DNA from: Cellvibrio mixtus subsp. mixtus J3-8
GTDB taxonomy: Bacteria; Pseudomonadota; Gammaproteobacteria; Pseudomonadales; Cellvibrionaceae
DNA: 64,000 nucleotides
Assembly: GCF_000766945.1 (NCBI RefSeq)
Contig: NZ_ALBT01000058.1
Location: forward strand, 62,001 to 126,000
Direction of reading: 5' to 3'
A program made the position numbers and the translations under genes. How positions within the stretch are numbered: the first letter of the stretch is position 1; the number at the start of each line of letters is the position of its first letter. The notes under the pieces were generated by a model that was given only the letters and a program-made list of their open reading frames with translations, had not been told where the DNA came from and ran no database searches. Positions 62,382 through 64,000 of this stretch are shown here, piece after piece.

Positions 62382-64000
62382 TTAATTCCACACCAGATCG
62401 TCGCGGGCGTGCGCGATGACTGTCAACTCATTGTTCTCAATCATGTGTTGTAGATTACCGCTGATATTCTGGTGTAAGTCATTAGCCCGGGTTGTCGTGT
62501 TCGCGGTCAGGCCGACGCTACGGTTGCGCCCGGATTTTTTTGCAGCGTAAAGCGCATGGTCGGCAACATCGATTACTTGCTCCCAGGTGAGCGCCATCGG
62601 CGCTTCGCGCAGGAACGGGAAGCAGGCGAAACCGATGGAGCAGGTTTTTTTCAAATCGGAGCCATCGGGTAATTTAAAGGTGTGTTCTGCAATCGCGGTG
62701 CGAATGCGCTCGGCCATGAGCGGTGCATCTTCGCGATCCGCAAAGCGGCTGACAATTAAAAATTCTTCGCCGCCCCAACGCACAACACAATCCGATTCAC
62801 GACAGGTGTGGGTCAGCAGGTCGGATAATTGAATTAATAATTGGTCGCCGGCGTTGTGTCCGTAAATATCATTAACCGATTTAAAATGGTCTACATCCAA
62901 AATAAAAAAAGTAAGGTCGGGTGTAGGTTTTTTTCGCGGCTCTTTAGAAAAGTTTGCGTTGTATTCGCGCTGGACTTTGGCGGTGTCCATCGGCATTAGT
63001 TTTTGCAAATAGCGGCGATTGCTCAAGCCGGTTAATGGATCGGACAAACTGATCGCTTCCAATTGCGCGTAGGCATTTTCGAGCTCGCCATTTTTGTTGC
63101 GCAATTCTGCTGTGCGCTCGGCAACTTTTTGCTCCAGCTCACGGCTGATATTGCGCGCAGCAATGACTTTTAAATGCTGGTTGCGCACGAACAGCAAGAG
63201 TAATCCTAAAATGATGGCTACATAAATGCTGTAAGCCCACCAGGTTTTCCACGGCGGCGGCAATACAATAAGTTTGATGCTGTGCCCCTGCTCATTCCAC
63301 ACTCCATCATTGTTGCTGGCGCGTACGCGGAATTGATAGGTGCCTGCGGGCAGGTTGGTGTAAAGCGCAGTGCGTTGGTTGCCTACGGCGCGCCATTGGT
63401 CATCGAAGCCTTCAAGCATATAGGCGTACATATTTTTTTCCGGCTCGCGATAATTCAGCGCGGCAAAGCTAAATGAAATCATCGACTGCGTGTAATCCAG
63501 GGTGATGGATGCTGTTTGGTTGATTGAGCTGGTCAATAGTTTATCCGGGCCATTCACTTTTACTTTTTCAGTGAAGAGCCGGAAATCGGTAAACGCGATG
63601 GCTGGTGCAATTTCATTTTGATGGTTGTCGAGCCGATCAACATCAAAAAAATAAAGTCCGGTGCGCGCACCAAATACCATCGCACCGGAGCGTGTTGCTA
63701 ATGCGGCATTAGTGGCAACACCACCGATGAGTTCACCATTAATCCGCGTGTAATTTTTTACGGCTAGCGTCTCCGGATTAAAACGCACAATACCGTTATT
63801 GGTGCCCAACCATAAATTGCCGTGCTGGTCTTCAATAATCGCGCGAATGCCCTGATCGGCAAAACCATTGCGCGAGTCATACAGCGTGAAATCATCGCTG
63901 TGCGGGTTATACAAATGCAAACCCATATCGGTACCAAACCAAAGTCGCCCTTTGCTATCTTCGCGAATGGAAATGACTGAACCATTGGCCAAACTGCGCG
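62382..64000 (-). CDS. Sensor diguanylate cyclase with Reg_prop propeller and Y_Y_Y domain (partial)
   Basis: The C-terminal part (about 540 residues) of a larger protein that runs past position 64000; the reading frame stays open to the end. Reg_prop propeller blades (ISIREDSKGRLWFGTDMGLHLY) are followed by a Y_Y_Y domain, one transmembrane helix (AYSIYVAIILGLLLLFV), a coiled coil and a GGDEF domain. The signature is GGEEF, so the enzyme should be active. RESD lies before it in the RxxD-x5 position of the inhibitory site, so product feedback is likely. It makes c-di-GMP in response to a periplasmic signal, often sugar-related in this architecture. Confidence 0.9.
   Translation of the reverse strand, partial: RSLANGSVISIREDSKGRLWFGTDMGLHLYNPHSDDFTLYDSRNGFADQGIRAIIEDQHGNLWLGTNNGIVRFNPETLAVKNYTRINGELIGGVATNAALATRSGAMVFGARTGLYFFDVDRLDNHQNEIAPAIAFTDFRLFTEKVKVNGPDKLLTSSINQTASITLDYTQSMISFSFAALNYREPEKNMYAYMLEGFDDQWRAVGNQRTALYTNLPAGTYQFRVRASNNDGVWNEQGHSIKLIVLPPPWKTWWAYSIYVAIILGLLLLFVRNQHLKVIAARNISRELEQKVAERTAELRNKNGELENAYAQLEAISLSDPLTGLSNRRYLQKLMPMDTAKVQREYNANFSKEPRKKPTPDLTFFILDVDHFKSVNDIYGHNAGDQLLIQLSDLLTHTCRESDCVVRWGGEEFLIVSRFADREDAPLMAERIRTAIAEHTFKLPDGSDLKKTCSIGFACFPFLREAPMALTWEQVIDVADHALYAAKKSGRNRSVGLTANTTTRANDLHQNISGNLQHMIENNELTVIAHARDDLVWN

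Overview
The window looks like a stretch of chromosome from a Cellvibrio-like gammaproteobacterium. This is inferred from the gene families and not from any marker gene. It has the FabA/FabB unsaturated fatty acid pair, IspB, TrxC and SlyD. It also has secreted proteins with poly-serine linkers and a discoidin/carbohydrate-binding-like domain, a CE2-type esterase and a large TonB receptor, as expected for a polysaccharide degrader. No tRNA, rRNA, insertion sequence, prophage or CRISPR array is visible.

Layout. 1-6.8 kb holds core lipid genes on the minus strand (fabB partial, fabA, ispB, a phosphopantetheinyl transferase), then a secreted di-haem oxidoreductase with a discoidin-like domain and slyD. 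7.6-23.2 kb is the most interesting part: one plus-strand gene train of ACP, KS, KS-like, KS, KS-like, aminotransferase/reductase fusion, two SDR reductases, DUF1302 outer-membrane protein, LolA-like carrier, RND/MMPL exporter and flavodoxin-fold reductase. Two ketosynthases keep the Cys-His-His triad, and each is followed by a ketosynthase-like protein that has lost it. This suggests two KS/chain-length-factor pairs. The ACP carries a C-terminal zinc ribbon. The 978-residue fusion suggests reductive release of the chain as an aldehyde followed by transamination to an amine. The last genes suggest transport of a lipid-like product to the outer membrane. I know of no described pathway with this exact composition. 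The phosphopantetheinyl transferase at 2.4-3.2 kb could activate the ACP.

23.2-30.7 kb holds a beta-propeller di-haem cytochrome, a DUF5009-type membrane protein, a 27-bp inverted repeat between convergent genes, and an MFS/dkgB operon divergent from a LysR regulator. 30.7-37.7 kb is a complete tripartite RND efflux operon with a divergent TetR repressor; matching dyads lie in the -35/-10 spacers of both promoters. 37.9-45.4 kb holds trxC, a TonB receptor, and a Crp/Fnr regulator divergent from a class III nucleotide cyclase with TPRs, followed by a lipoprotein. From about 43.7 kb to the end of the lipoprotein the sequence is noticeably AT-rich.

45.4-51.9 kb has a long non-coding stretch with two CRP-like dyads, two unrecognised secreted proteins, and a molybdenum hydroxylase module (XdhC, MocA-like, 2Fe-2S subunit, Tat-exported large subunit), ending at a REP-like pair. 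51.9-64 kb, all on the minus strand, has a GNAT, a methyltransferase, map with a ParD-like gene, an MDR oxidoreductase, a CE2-like esterase, a periplasmic 3-keto-glycoside-type operon (Tat subunit, GMC flavoprotein, TIM-barrel protein), a hydrolase/M14 peptidase pair, and a sensor diguanylate cyclase cut by the window end.
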